Positions 34,139-40,595 of a stretch of DNA of 40,595 bases are shown piece by piece (position 1 is the stretch's first letter; the number at the start of each line of letters is the position of its first letter). Source of the DNA: Deltaproteobacteria bacterium (GTDB lineage Bacteria > Desulfobacterota > GWC2-55-46); the NCBI GenBank assembly GCA_016234855.1, contig JACRNO010000030.1:1-40595 (forward strand), in the 5' to 3' direction. The notes below the pieces were generated by a model. The model was not told where the DNA came from, made no database searches, and saw nothing but the letters and a program-made list of their open reading frames with translations. Both the position numbers and the translations under genes were made by a program.

Positions 34139-34362
34139 AATAATTACGTCTCGTTGTCATTGAGGACTCAGACCTCAGTAATGTCAGATTCCCTTGTACG
34201 TCATTCCCGCGTGTCTCATGGCGGGAATCCAGTCTTTTCGGAGCGATAGATTCCCGACTAAGACTTCGGGAATGACAAATACAGTCTAACAGAAGACTCA
34301 GACCTAAAGGTCTTAGCTGCACAGGCGTCGTCTTGAACAGCTCAGGGCTTTAGCCCTGAATA
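34139..34362. repeat. Repeat-filled gap
   Basis: No gene in 34111-34392. It contains CGTCATTCCCGCGTGTCTCA and GGCGGGAATCCAG (34200-34231), a second TTCCCGACTAAGACTTCGGGAA (34251-34272), and the CAGACCTAAAGGTCTTAG and GCTCAGGGCTTTAGCCCTGA palindromes (34289-34360). Confidence 0.7.
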
Positions 34363-34392
34363 AATGCATGCGGAGCGCATCGACAGGAAACC

Positions 34393-35520
34393 CTAAGCCG
34401 ATATGGGCATACTATGCGTATACGCCGCCGTAATGAACGCGCCGAAACGCTCTTTAAAGACCTCTCTATCGAACTTCATGGCGTGCGCCCTTATCACGGC
34501 CGGGTCAAAAGTCTCCGCTGCGGCCTCCATCCTGCGCATGGCGTCCATCAGGGACCCGACCGTCGGGGCGTCAAAGAAATACCCGGTCACGCCGTCGATG
34601 ACCGTATCGAGCGCGCCCCCGGCCTTGTACGCGATAACCGGCCTGCCTGCGGCATTCGCCTCAAGAGGGACTATGCCGAAGTCCTCCTCCCCGGGAAATA
34701 TCAACGCCTTGCACCGCGCATAGAGTCCGGCGACCACTTCGTCGTCAAGTCTGCCCAAAAACTCGACGTTGGGCTTCGCAAGCCTCATAAGCTCGTCTTT
34801 GAAAGGGCCGGAGCCAACCACCTTCAACGGCAGACCGAGACGGCCTACCGCCTCTACCGCAAGCTCTATCCGCTTGTAGGCGTTGAGCCTTGAGACAATC
34901 AGATAAAAGTCCTCGTGTGCCGGAAGCGGCTTGAAGCGCATGACGTCGACCGGCGGGAATATCACGGACGCCGAAAGCCCGTAAAAACGCTCTATCCTCT
35001 GTCTGACGGCCGTGGATATGGCCACGTAATAATCGGGCCTGCCCGCCGACTTCAAATCCCATGATTTAAGCCGCTTCAGGATGAACGGCATCACGAACCT
35101 TGCGATAAAGCCGAGCCCCTCCCTCTCAAGATAGCGTTCGGTATCCCATACGAACCTCATGGGCGTATAGCAATAACAGACATGAAGCGCGCCTTTGGAC
35201 TTGAGCGCGCCTTTTGCGAACGCGCTCGATGAGCTTATTACGATATCGTAGCCGTTTAGGTCAATCGACTCCACGGCCATCGGATAAAACGGCAGATACT
35301 TCTTGAAGTGCCTCTTCAGAAACGGCAGCCTCTGCATCCACGTTGGGCGGATATCGGCGCCTTCGAGCTCAGGCCAGATGTTATCGTAGTCGACGATGGC
35401 CGTATATATCGGCGCATCAGGGTACATTTCATGGAATACCCCGACCACGCGCTCCGCGCCGCCTCTCTGGTTCAGATAATCGTGGACTATGGCTATGCGT
35501 GGTCTTTGTTCCGGCATCAT
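34393..35520 (-). CDS. Glycosyltransferase family 4 (mannosyltransferase-like group)
   Basis: 375 residues. N-terminal RIAIVHDYLNQRGGAERVVG, then DIVISSSSAFAKGALKSKG, HVCYCYTPMRFVWDTERYL, which together match the WbaZ/WbdA-like GT4 subgroup. The donor domain has LIVSRLNAYKRIELAVEAV and a modified E-x7-E region (FPGEEDFGIVPLEANAAGRP) where the first E and second E are both present. Acts on a lipid-linked acceptor in the cytosol. Sugar specificity is not predictable. ATG 35520 (or the next codon's ATG). Confidence 0.88.
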   Translation of the reverse strand: MMPEQRPRIAIVHDYLNQRGGAERVVGVFHEMYPDAPIYTAIVDYDNIWPELEGADIRPTWMQRLPFLKRHFKKYLPFYPMAVESIDLNGYDIVISSSSAFAKGALKSKGALHVCYCYTPMRFVWDTERYLEREGLGFIARFVMPFILKRLKSWDLKSAGRPDYYVAISTAVRQRIERFYGLSASVIFPPVDVMRFKPLPAHEDFYLIVSRLNAYKRIELAVEAVGRLGLPLKVVGSGPFKDELMRLAKPNVEFLGRLDDEVVAGLYARCKALIFPGEEDFGIVPLEANAAGRPVIAYKAGGALDTVIDGVTGYFFDAPTVGSLMDAMRRMEAAAETFDPAVIRAHAMKFDREVFKERFGAFITAAYTHSMPISA

Positions 35521-35579
35521 GGGTGCATTAGGTTTTAATTCCAGATTTTAGCACAAAAAGAAAATCAAAAGAAGAATCT

Positions 35580-36689
35580 TCAAGGGCGTCCGGAGAGGGC
35601 GTCGCAATAGACCCCGAGAGTCTGCTCGGCGGTCCGTTTCCAGTTGAAGAGTCTTGCGCGGGCTATGCCTTTTTCCCTGAGGCTTGCACGAAGCGCGCCG
35701 TCGTTGAGAAGGGTCTGCATGCAGCCGGCCAGGGCCTCGACGTCAAGCGGGTTGAACGTCATGGCCGCGTCGCCGACCACCTCGGGCAGCGAGGTAAGAT
35801 TGGATGAAATCACCGGCGCTCCGCAGGCCATCGCCTCAAGCGGCGTCAGCCCGAAGCCCTCGTAGAGCGAGGGTATGACGAATATCGTAGCGCCCGAATA
35901 AAGGGCCGGCAGGTCTTCCTCGCGCACCGGGCCGGTAAAGACGACCCTCTCCTGAACGCCGAACCTTTCAGGGGTTTCGTAGAGGTCCAGCCTGCGCTCC
36001 TCCATCGCGCCGGTTATGGCCAGCCGCACCCCCTTCGGTTTTATCATCGCAAAGGCCTCGATGAGCCGTTTGAGGTTCTTGCGCGGATGGTGGGTGCCCA
36101 CGTACAGGATGTAGTCGCCTTCGAGCCCGTAGCGCCTCTTGACCGCATCCACCGCCGCCACGTCCGCAACCGGCCTGTACAACGACGAGACCCCGTGATA
36201 GATGACCGTAATCTTTGCCGGGTCAACCCCCAGATGATTCACTATATCCCTTTTTGTGTGCTCGGAGCCCGTAATAACACGCATGGCGCGCCTGGCCACG
36301 AGCGGAAAGACGACGCGCGCATACCAATGGCGCAGCCGCGAACACGCCCCAGGGGCGAGATAGTAGACGAGGTCGTGAATGGTGACCACGGCCGGCTTCG
36401 GGTTGTTGAGCGGCATATTGAAACTCGGGTAGTGAAAGACGTCCGGGTTGAAACGGTTCATCTCGCCGGGCAGGCCGAACTGCTCCCTGATAAGCGCGTA
36501 GACCGGTATGTCGCGCAGGAGCGGGCGCACGTATAGATTGGAACATGGAGGAATCGCCGCTCCCTTCGGCCCTGTTACGGCGCTGAAGCTGTTGTCCTGG
36601 TCTATCATAGGCAGATGCGTGAGAAGGTTCTGGATATATCTTCCAATGCCTGTGTAGGTGATCATTCGGGCATCTATCGCTACCTTCAA
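35580..36689 (-). CDS. Glycosyltransferase family 4
   Basis: 369 residues and a complete GT-B fold: MKVAIDARMITYTGIGRYIQ, then ITGSEHTKRDIVNHLGVDPAKI, GTHHPRKNLKRLIEAF, and donor-site YEGFGLTPLEAMACGAPVIS with E-x7-E. The start is TTG at 36689, supported by the conserved N-terminus and AGGGGGG about 8 nt upstream. It is the first gene of the polysaccharide run and begins 41 bp from the miniature inverted-repeat element, so its promoter may be within or near that element. Confidence 0.9.
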   Translation of the reverse strand: MKVAIDARMITYTGIGRYIQNLLTHLPMIDQDNSFSAVTGPKGAAIPPCSNLYVRPLLRDIPVYALIREQFGLPGEMNRFNPDVFHYPSFNMPLNNPKPAVVTIHDLVYYLAPGACSRLRHWYARVVFPLVARRAMRVITGSEHTKRDIVNHLGVDPAKITVIYHGVSSLYRPVADVAAVDAVKRRYGLEGDYILYVGTHHPRKNLKRLIEAFAMIKPKGVRLAITGAMEERRLDLYETPERFGVQERVVFTGPVREEDLPALYSGATIFVIPSLYEGFGLTPLEAMACGAPVISSNLTSLPEVVGDAAMTFNPLDVEALAGCMQTLLNDGALRASLREKGIARARLFNWKRTAEQTLGVYCDALSGRP

Positions 36690-36729
36690 AGAAAGGCCCC
36701 CCTGAACAGCCTTGCAGAGTCATCGATAT

Positions 36730-36908
36730 TTAAGGAACCTCTGATTAATTCAACCAAATTGTCATTTCGAGCGTAGCGAGAAATCTTGTTCCGCAGGTAA
36801 TTCGGCAAGTTACAAGATTCCTCGTCACTTGTGCGCCAACGTTATGTTTTTAGCGCCAAAAGCGTTCCTCGGAATGACTAATAACGGAATTAATCAGAGG
36901 TTCCTTAA
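36730..36908. mobile_element. 179-bp miniature inverted-repeat element, nested
   Basis: Perfect 22-bp terminal inverted repeats: left 36730-36751 begins TTAAGGAACCTCTGATTAAT, right 36887-36908 is its exact complement, with TTAA at both ends. No coding capacity. Inside lies a GTCATTTCGAGCGTAGCGAG ... CTCGGAATGAC palindrome, and within that palindrome an insert TTGTGCGCCAACGTTATGTT (from 36827) related to the 29-bp unit at 19281-19367. Probably a non-autonomous transposon; family not recognised. Confidence 0.8.
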
Positions 36909-36975
36909 TTTTAACGCGAGCGCGCCTGAACATTACAAGCGCCGGTGGATGAACACTCCTGTATCCGGACGTCTG

Positions 36976-37010
36976 AAAAAAAGAAGCCCCTGCCGCAGGC
37001 GGGGGCTTCT
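36976..37010 (-). terminator. spoVG intrinsic terminator
   Basis: Minus strand: AGAAGCCCCCGCC and GGCAGGGGCTTCT form a 13-position stem with one mismatch, followed by seven T. It lies 82 bp past the spoVG stop. The gap between it and the inverted-repeat element (36909-36975) shows nothing. Confidence 0.9.
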
Positions 37011-37091
37011 GAATGACATGGAACACGACAGAGCAACGCTACGCCGCCCGCGCATGACGCAATCAACCGGATGATGATTCAAGACGCGGGC

Positions 37092-37385
37092 TCAGCCGAC
37101 CTTGGCAAAGACCATCTCCTTGTTTTCAGAGGATTGCATGCGCTTATATTCGTCCAATACGACGTCTTCGAGCATCTGACGCGTAGGTTTGTCAAGGGGA
37201 TGCACAAGGTCCCTGTAAGTGCCGTCCTTCATCTTCTTGGCGGGCATGGCGATAAAATAGCCGCTGGTGCCCTTGATGACCTTCATGTCCCTGATGACGA
37301 GACAGTCATCCAATTTCACCGTCACATACGCCTTGAGCTTCTCATCTCCATCCACGGGCAATACCTTCACTTCAGTGACTCTCAT
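37092..37385 (-). CDS. spoVG: SpoVG family regulatory protein
   Basis: 97 residues, the full family length. Conserved blocks: MRVTEVKVLPV, KAYVTVKLDDCLVIRDMKVI, GYFIAMPAKKMKDGTYRDLVHP, LDKPTRQMLEDVVLDEYKR. SpoVG is a small DNA/RNA-binding regulator; its name comes from Bacillus sporulation, but it also occurs in non-sporulating bacteria including Desulfobacterota. Strong AAAGGAGGAG ribosome site before ATG 37385. It is a single-gene unit with its own sigma-54 promoter and terminator. Target in this organism is unknown. Confidence 0.95.
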   Translation of the reverse strand: MRVTEVKVLPVDGDEKLKAYVTVKLDDCLVIRDMKVIKGTSGYFIAMPAKKMKDGTYRDLVHPLDKPTRQMLEDVVLDEYKRMQSSENKEMVFAKVG

Positions 37386-37448
37386 CGTGCTCCTCCTTTA
37401 TTGCGTGTTTATAATGCGATGGAATACATCAGAGACTACGCTTATATT

Positions 37449-37464
37449 TGCAAATCCTGTGCCA
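37449..37464 (-). promoter_or_regulatory. Sigma-54 promoter of spoVG
   Basis: The minus-strand sequence TGGCACAGGATTTGCA fits the sigma-54 consensus TGGCACGNNNNTTGCW with the exact GG-10-GC spacing and one mismatch (A for G). The start would be near 37438, giving a 53-nt leader that ends in a strong ribosome site. Confidence 0.8.
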
Positions 37465-37572
37465 TTAAAACCCGCCATAAAAGAAACCATTTAAATCATG
37501 CAGTTACCGAAGGAATGAACTACATTCGCAACCATTGGTCTCTTGGCGTGCACATTTTTCAAGGCACCCACG

Positions 37573-37598
37573 CACAATATATTGTGACTTAGGTTACA
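37573..37598. promoter_or_regulatory. Palindrome and CRP/FNR-like site between spoVG and purM
   Basis: CACAATATATTGTG (37573-37586) is a perfect 14-bp palindrome. It overlaps TGTGA-CTTAGG-TTACA (37583-37598), which matches the CRP/FNR-family TGTGA-N6-TCACA pattern with one mismatch. It sits about 135-160 bp upstream of the predicted spoVG start, where sigma-54 enhancers lie, and about 135 bp before purM. The rest of 37386-37732 shows no gene; a weak TTGACT (37658-37663) may serve purM. Confidence 0.5.
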
Positions 37599-37732
37599 TA
37601 TTTTTTCAGTCCTCGTCATTTGCATCAAAGATATACACGACCGCATTGCCGCGCTTATTGACTTTAAGGATGGTTTGGATTAACCTAACTACGCGTGCAA
37701 AACTATTCAGCAGACAAGGATAGCAGAAAAAA

Positions 37733-38776
37733 ATGAGCAAGCAACTGACCTACAGAGACGCCGGGGTTGACATAAGCGAAGGGGCGCGTCTCATCGACCT
37801 TATAAAACCCATGGCGCGTTCCACGGCCAGGGCCGGTACTATCGGCGGGCTCGGCGGTTTTGGCGCGTTATTCTCAGCCAGATTCAAGGGCCTTAAAGAC
37901 CCCATCCTCATCTCATCCACCGACGGCGTAGGCACAAAGCTCATCCTCGCGTTCATGGCCGACAGGCACGATACCGTCGGAGTAGACCTCGTGGCCATGT
38001 CTGTCAACGACATCGTAGTATCAGGCGCCGAGCCGCTCTTCTTTCTCGACTACTTCGCAACCGGCCGCCTTGACGCCGCAAAGGCCGCAAAGGTCGTCAA
38101 AGGCATTGCCAACGGGTGCAAACAGGCCGGATGCAGCCTCGTGGGCGGAGAGACTGCCGAGATGCCGGGGCTGTACAAGGACGGCGAGTACGACCTGGCG
38201 GGCTTTGCAGTCGGCGTGGTGGACAGAAAGAAGATTATTGACGGCACGAAGATAAAGGCCGGTGACGCGCTTATTGGGCTTGCCTCAAGCGGACTGCACA
38301 GTAACGGCTACTCCCTTGCGAGAAAGGTCATATTCGACAGATTAAAGCTGAAACTTACTGACAAACCCGTCGGTCTCAAGAAAAATATCGGCGAGACCCT
38401 GCTTACCCCCACCCGCATCTACGTCAAGCCGTTAAGAGACCTTGCCTCAAGGTTCAATGTGCGCGGCATGGCGCACATAACCGGGGGCGGCTTTCTGGAA
38501 AACGTCCCGCGCATACTGCCCAAAGGCACAAAGGCCGCAATCAACAAAGGCTCGTGGCCGGTGCCGCCCGTATTCAACCTCATTCAGGACGGCGGCAGTA
38601 TTACGGACGCGGAGATGGCGCGCACCTTTAACTGCGGCATAGGCATGGTCGTCTGCGTGCCGGCAAAAGAGGCGCAAGCCGCAGTAAAGAGGCTTCAACA
38701 ATTAAAGGAAAAAGCGTATATCATCGGCTCCATAACCAAGAGAAAAGGTCGTGAAGATGCCTGCGTCGTCGAATAA
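37733..38776 (+). CDS. purM: Phosphoribosylformylglycinamidine cyclo-ligase
   Basis: AIR synthetase, fifth step of purine synthesis: closes FGAM to AIR with ATP. 347 residues, normal length. Motifs: LTYRDAGVDISEGARLI at the start, ISSTDGVGTKL (ATP/Mg site), VGVDLVAMSVNDIVVSGAEP, GGETAEMPGLY and GLASSGLHSNGYSL. The ATG at 37733 has AAGGA somewhat far upstream (about 12 nt). Its 3' end overlaps purN by 26 nt, and the pair with DUF523 and a membrane protein forms a plus-strand operon divergent from spoVG. Confidence 0.96.
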   Translation: MSKQLTYRDAGVDISEGARLIDLIKPMARSTARAGTIGGLGGFGALFSARFKGLKDPILISSTDGVGTKLILAFMADRHDTVGVDLVAMSVNDIVVSGAEPLFFLDYFATGRLDAAKAAKVVKGIANGCKQAGCSLVGGETAEMPGLYKDGEYDLAGFAVGVVDRKKIIDGTKIKAGDALIGLASSGLHSNGYSLARKVIFDRLKLKLTDKPVGLKKNIGETLLTPTRIYVKPLRDLASRFNVRGMAHITGGGFLENVPRILPKGTKAAINKGSWPVPPVFNLIQDGGSITDAEMARTFNCGIGMVVCVPAKEAQAAVKRLQQLKEKAYIIGSITKRKGREDACVVE

Positions 38777-39440
38777 ACTGCCCATAGGCGTGCTCATATC
38801 CGGCAGCGGCAGCAACCTGCAATCGATTATAGACGCTTGCGAGGCAGGCAGGCTCGACGCCGAGGTCAAGGTCGTCGTCTCAAATAACCCGACGGCCTAC
38901 GGCCTGGAGCGCTGCTATAAACATTCAATACCAACCGTCGTAATAACCAAGGACGAGTTCCCTGACAAGGCCGCTTTCGACGACGAGATAATAAAGACCC
39001 TTAACGCCAACGGCGTAAACCTCGTGGCCCTGGCGGGTTTCATGCGCATACTTACGCCCGCGCTCGTGGCCGCCTTTCCCATGCGCATCATGAACATCCA
39101 CCCTTCGCTCCTGCCCGCCTTCCCCGGGCTCGACGTGCAACGGAAGGCGCTTGAGCACGGGGTCAGGTTTGCCGGATGCACGGTCCACTTTGTAGACGCT
39201 GGCGTGGACTCCGGCCCCATCATCATCCAGGCCGCGGTACCTGTGCTCGATGATGACACGCCCGAGACGCTGAGCAAGAGGATCCTCGTTCAGGAGCACC
39301 GCATCTACCCTCAGGCCATACAACTCTATGCGGAAGGCAGGCTCAACGTCCGCAACAGACGGGTTTTTATAACGCACGGCAAGAACGCCGAAACGAGCCT
39401 CACCAACCCGCAATGCACGTTGTTCAAGGATGACAGATAG
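38751..39440 (+). CDS. purN: Phosphoribosylglycinamide formyltransferase
   Basis: Formylates GAR using 10-formyl-tetrahydrofolate. 229 residues, slightly longer than the usual 190-215 because of a polar C-terminal tail. Motifs: IGVLISGSGSNLQSIIDA (phosphate loop), MRIMNIHPSLLPAFPGL (catalytic Asn-His) and VHFVDAGVDSGPII (catalytic Asp). The first ATG (38751) overlaps purM; the ATG at 38757 is equally acceptable. Overlaps DUF523 by 11 nt. Confidence 0.95.
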   Translation: MKMPASSNKLPIGVLISGSGSNLQSIIDACEAGRLDAEVKVVVSNNPTAYGLERCYKHSIPTVVITKDEFPDKAAFDDEIIKTLNANGVNLVALAGFMRILTPALVAAFPMRIMNIHPSLLPAFPGLDVQRKALEHGVRFAGCTVHFVDAGVDSGPIIIQAAVPVLDDDTPETLSKRILVQEHRIYPQAIQLYAEGRLNVRNRRVFITHGKNAETSLTNPQCTLFKDDR

Positions 39441-39867
39441 ACCCGTAATCATCTCGGCCTGTCTGCTCGGCCTGAGAACGAGATACGACGGGACCGGCGC
39501 CCGCTCTGAAGAGGCCATTGCCGCAGTCAAGGGCCGGGCCTTCATACCCGTTTGCCCTGAGCAACTCGGCGGCATGCCCACGCCGCGGCCCTGTGCATGG
39601 ATAGAAAAAGGAGACGGAGCCGACGTGCTTTCGGCAACCTCGACCATAATAGACACCAACGGCGTTGACGTAACCGGCCGGTTCGTTGCCGGGGCAGAGG
39701 CCGTCTTGCAGATTGCGCGCCTTACGGGCGCAACCGAGGCCTTTCTGAAAGAGAAGAGCCCGTCGTGCGGTGTAAGCTCCATAAAGAGAGGGATGGATGT
39801 GATAAGCGGCAGCGGCGTGACTGCGACCATGCTGAAAGAGACGGGGATCGCGGTAAGAGGGTTTTAA
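39430..39867 (+). CDS. DUF523 family protein
   Basis: 145 residues. DUF523 hallmarks: IISACLLGLRTRYDG at the N-terminus, CPEQLGGMPTPRP, and FLKEKSPSCGV near the C-terminus, whose conserved cysteines suggest a metal or iron-sulphur site. DUF523-related enzymes include the 2-thiouracil desulfurase, so sulphur removal from thiolated bases is a plausible activity, not demonstrated. Overlap with purN implies co-translation with purine genes. Confidence 0.88.
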   Translation: MTDRPVIISACLLGLRTRYDGTGARSEEAIAAVKGRAFIPVCPEQLGGMPTPRPCAWIEKGDGADVLSATSTIIDTNGVDVTGRFVAGAEAVLQIARLTGATEAFLKEKSPSCGVSSIKRGMDVISGSGVTATMLKETGIAVRGF

Positions 39868-39892
39868 ACACATTTCTCAATCAACGGCGGAT

Positions 39893-40468
39893 ATGACGGA
39901 ACAAGCGACAAAGACGACCAAAGACGAGATAGGCGCCTCAAAGACGCGGATGATATTCGACCTCTTTCTGCATGAGGACGACCGCATCAGCCAGCGCACC
40001 GACTGGTTCCTCATCTCGCATGCCATACTCTTCGAGGCCTTTGCAAGCGTGGCGAAAGACCACCACCGCTTCGCCATAGGCCTCTTCGGCCTCGTGGTAG
40101 GCTGGCTGTGGCTGATGAACGGGCTGCGCCAGCAATGGTCGTCCAAGCAGCTCGGCGAACGCATTGAGACGGCGGATGTCATGGGCGCGGATATAAGCCA
40201 CGAGCTCAGGCAGCTCTTCGAAAGACGCAGAAAGAAGATGTCGCGCCTGTACCAGTGGGCGAGCGCGGTGCCGACCTTTACCGTGACCATACCGCTTGCA
40301 TGCGTGATAACGTGGGTAGTCTTACTCGACGTGCCGCAGAGCGTCATGCGGTTCTACGACCACGGCTGGATAGTCGCCGCGCTCGCGCTGGCCGGGGCCT
40401 CCGTCCTGACCATACTGATTGGCAGATGGCTATTCGGTTCGTTCAATAAACGGCATGCGGTGGATTGA
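39893..40468 (+). CDS. Membrane protein of unknown function, three hydrophobic segments
   Basis: 191 residues. After a polar N-terminus (about 40 residues) comes a hydrophobic stretch (FLISHAILFEAFASVA and then FAIGLFGLVVGWLWLM), a charged cytosolic part (HELRQLFERRRKKMSRLY), then two segments (VPTFTVTIPLACVITWVVLL and WIVAALALAGASVLTILIGRW). The layout of helices and a W/R-rich N-terminal part recalls the RipA-like octameric membrane proteins, but the similarity is only in outline. GGCGGAT lies just before ATG 39893. Last gene in the window; the final 127 bp (40469-40595) show nothing recognisable. Confidence 0.65.
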   Translation: MTEQATKTTKDEIGASKTRMIFDLFLHEDDRISQRTDWFLISHAILFEAFASVAKDHHRFAIGLFGLVVGWLWLMNGLRQQWSSKQLGERIETADVMGADISHELRQLFERRRKKMSRLYQWASAVPTFTVTIPLACVITWVVLLDVPQSVMRFYDHGWIVAALALAGASVLTILIGRWLFGSFNKRHAVD

Positions 40469-40595
40469 ATACCGCTTAAACCGCCGCAACGCGCCGCGCC
40501 GCTCTTTAACTCCCCCTTGTATAATGCTTGAGAAGTATCTTACGTTAATAGATACTGATAATCATGCGCAACAGGATGTGACAGCCCGATTCCCC

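Noticed and set aside
32677-36689. Complete Wzx/Wzy capsule locus
   Set aside because: Initiating transferase and flippase are clear, but no confident Wzy polymerase or Wza/Wzc export genes are visible, so the export route is left open.

Overview
The window looks like chromosomal DNA of a GC-rich, Gram-negative-type bacterium, most likely Desulfobacterota (former Deltaproteobacteria) or a related lineage such as Nitrospirota. This rests on the gene set (heptosyltransferase-family enzyme, SpoVG outside Firmicutes, PyrR with a pyrR-pyrB-pyrC-carA-carB order, DUF1015, a DUF721/DciA-type protein), a good sigma-54 promoter, and many small palindromic repeats of types common in those groups. This is inference; there is no rRNA to settle it.

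Layout. (1) 1-1913: an iron module on the minus strand, feoB (cut by the window edge) and fur, each with a readable promoter overlapped by a Fur-box-like sequence. (2) 2105-2274: tRNA-Gly(GCC) with its own promoter. (3) 2461-4574, plus strand: a DUF1015 protein and a TrmN6-like methyltransferase. (4) 4756-11141, minus: an AT-rich orphan zinc-ribbon membrane protein, a DUF721/DciA-type protein, a small membrane protein, recG and the potassium transporter kup. (5) 11142-21484, minus: the pyrimidine operon pyrR-pyrB-pyrC-carA-carB, led by a PyrR-type attenuator. Between carA and carB sits an AT-richer islet: a TIR-domain gene whose frame is broken by a stop at codon 3, then a HEPN/MNT toxin-antitoxin-type pair. 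(6) 21465-36689, minus: a surface-polysaccharide cluster with two GT4 glycosyltransferases, a polyprenyl glycosylphosphotransferase, a MurJ/Wzx-like flippase, twin zinc-ribbon methyltransferases, another GT4, two multispanning GT-C-type proteins, an internally shortened GT4, a GT9 enzyme, UDP-glucose dehydrogenase and a small anchored protein. (7) 36730-37598: a nested miniature inverted-repeat element, then spoVG with a sigma-54 promoter and a palindromic control region. (8) 37733-40468, plus: purM-purN, DUF523 and a three-segment membrane protein.

How it fits together. The iron genes form a classic Fur circuit. The pyr operon carries the first three steps of UMP synthesis under a PyrR/RNA attenuator, so the defence-type genes embedded in it may be co-transcribed with a housekeeping pathway. 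The polysaccharide cluster has lipid-carrier priming, sugar addition, nucleotide-sugar supply and membrane translocation, which is consistent with a capsule, exopolysaccharide or O-antigen.

The least ordinary features are: a C-rich/G-rich palindromic repeat inserted in frame, several times, into recG; a 29-bp unit repeated three times inside another copy of that palindrome, with a close relative inside the nested miniature element 17.5 kb away; the interrupted TIR gene and HEPN/MNT pair in the pyrimidine operon; and the sigma-54 signal in front of spoVG.
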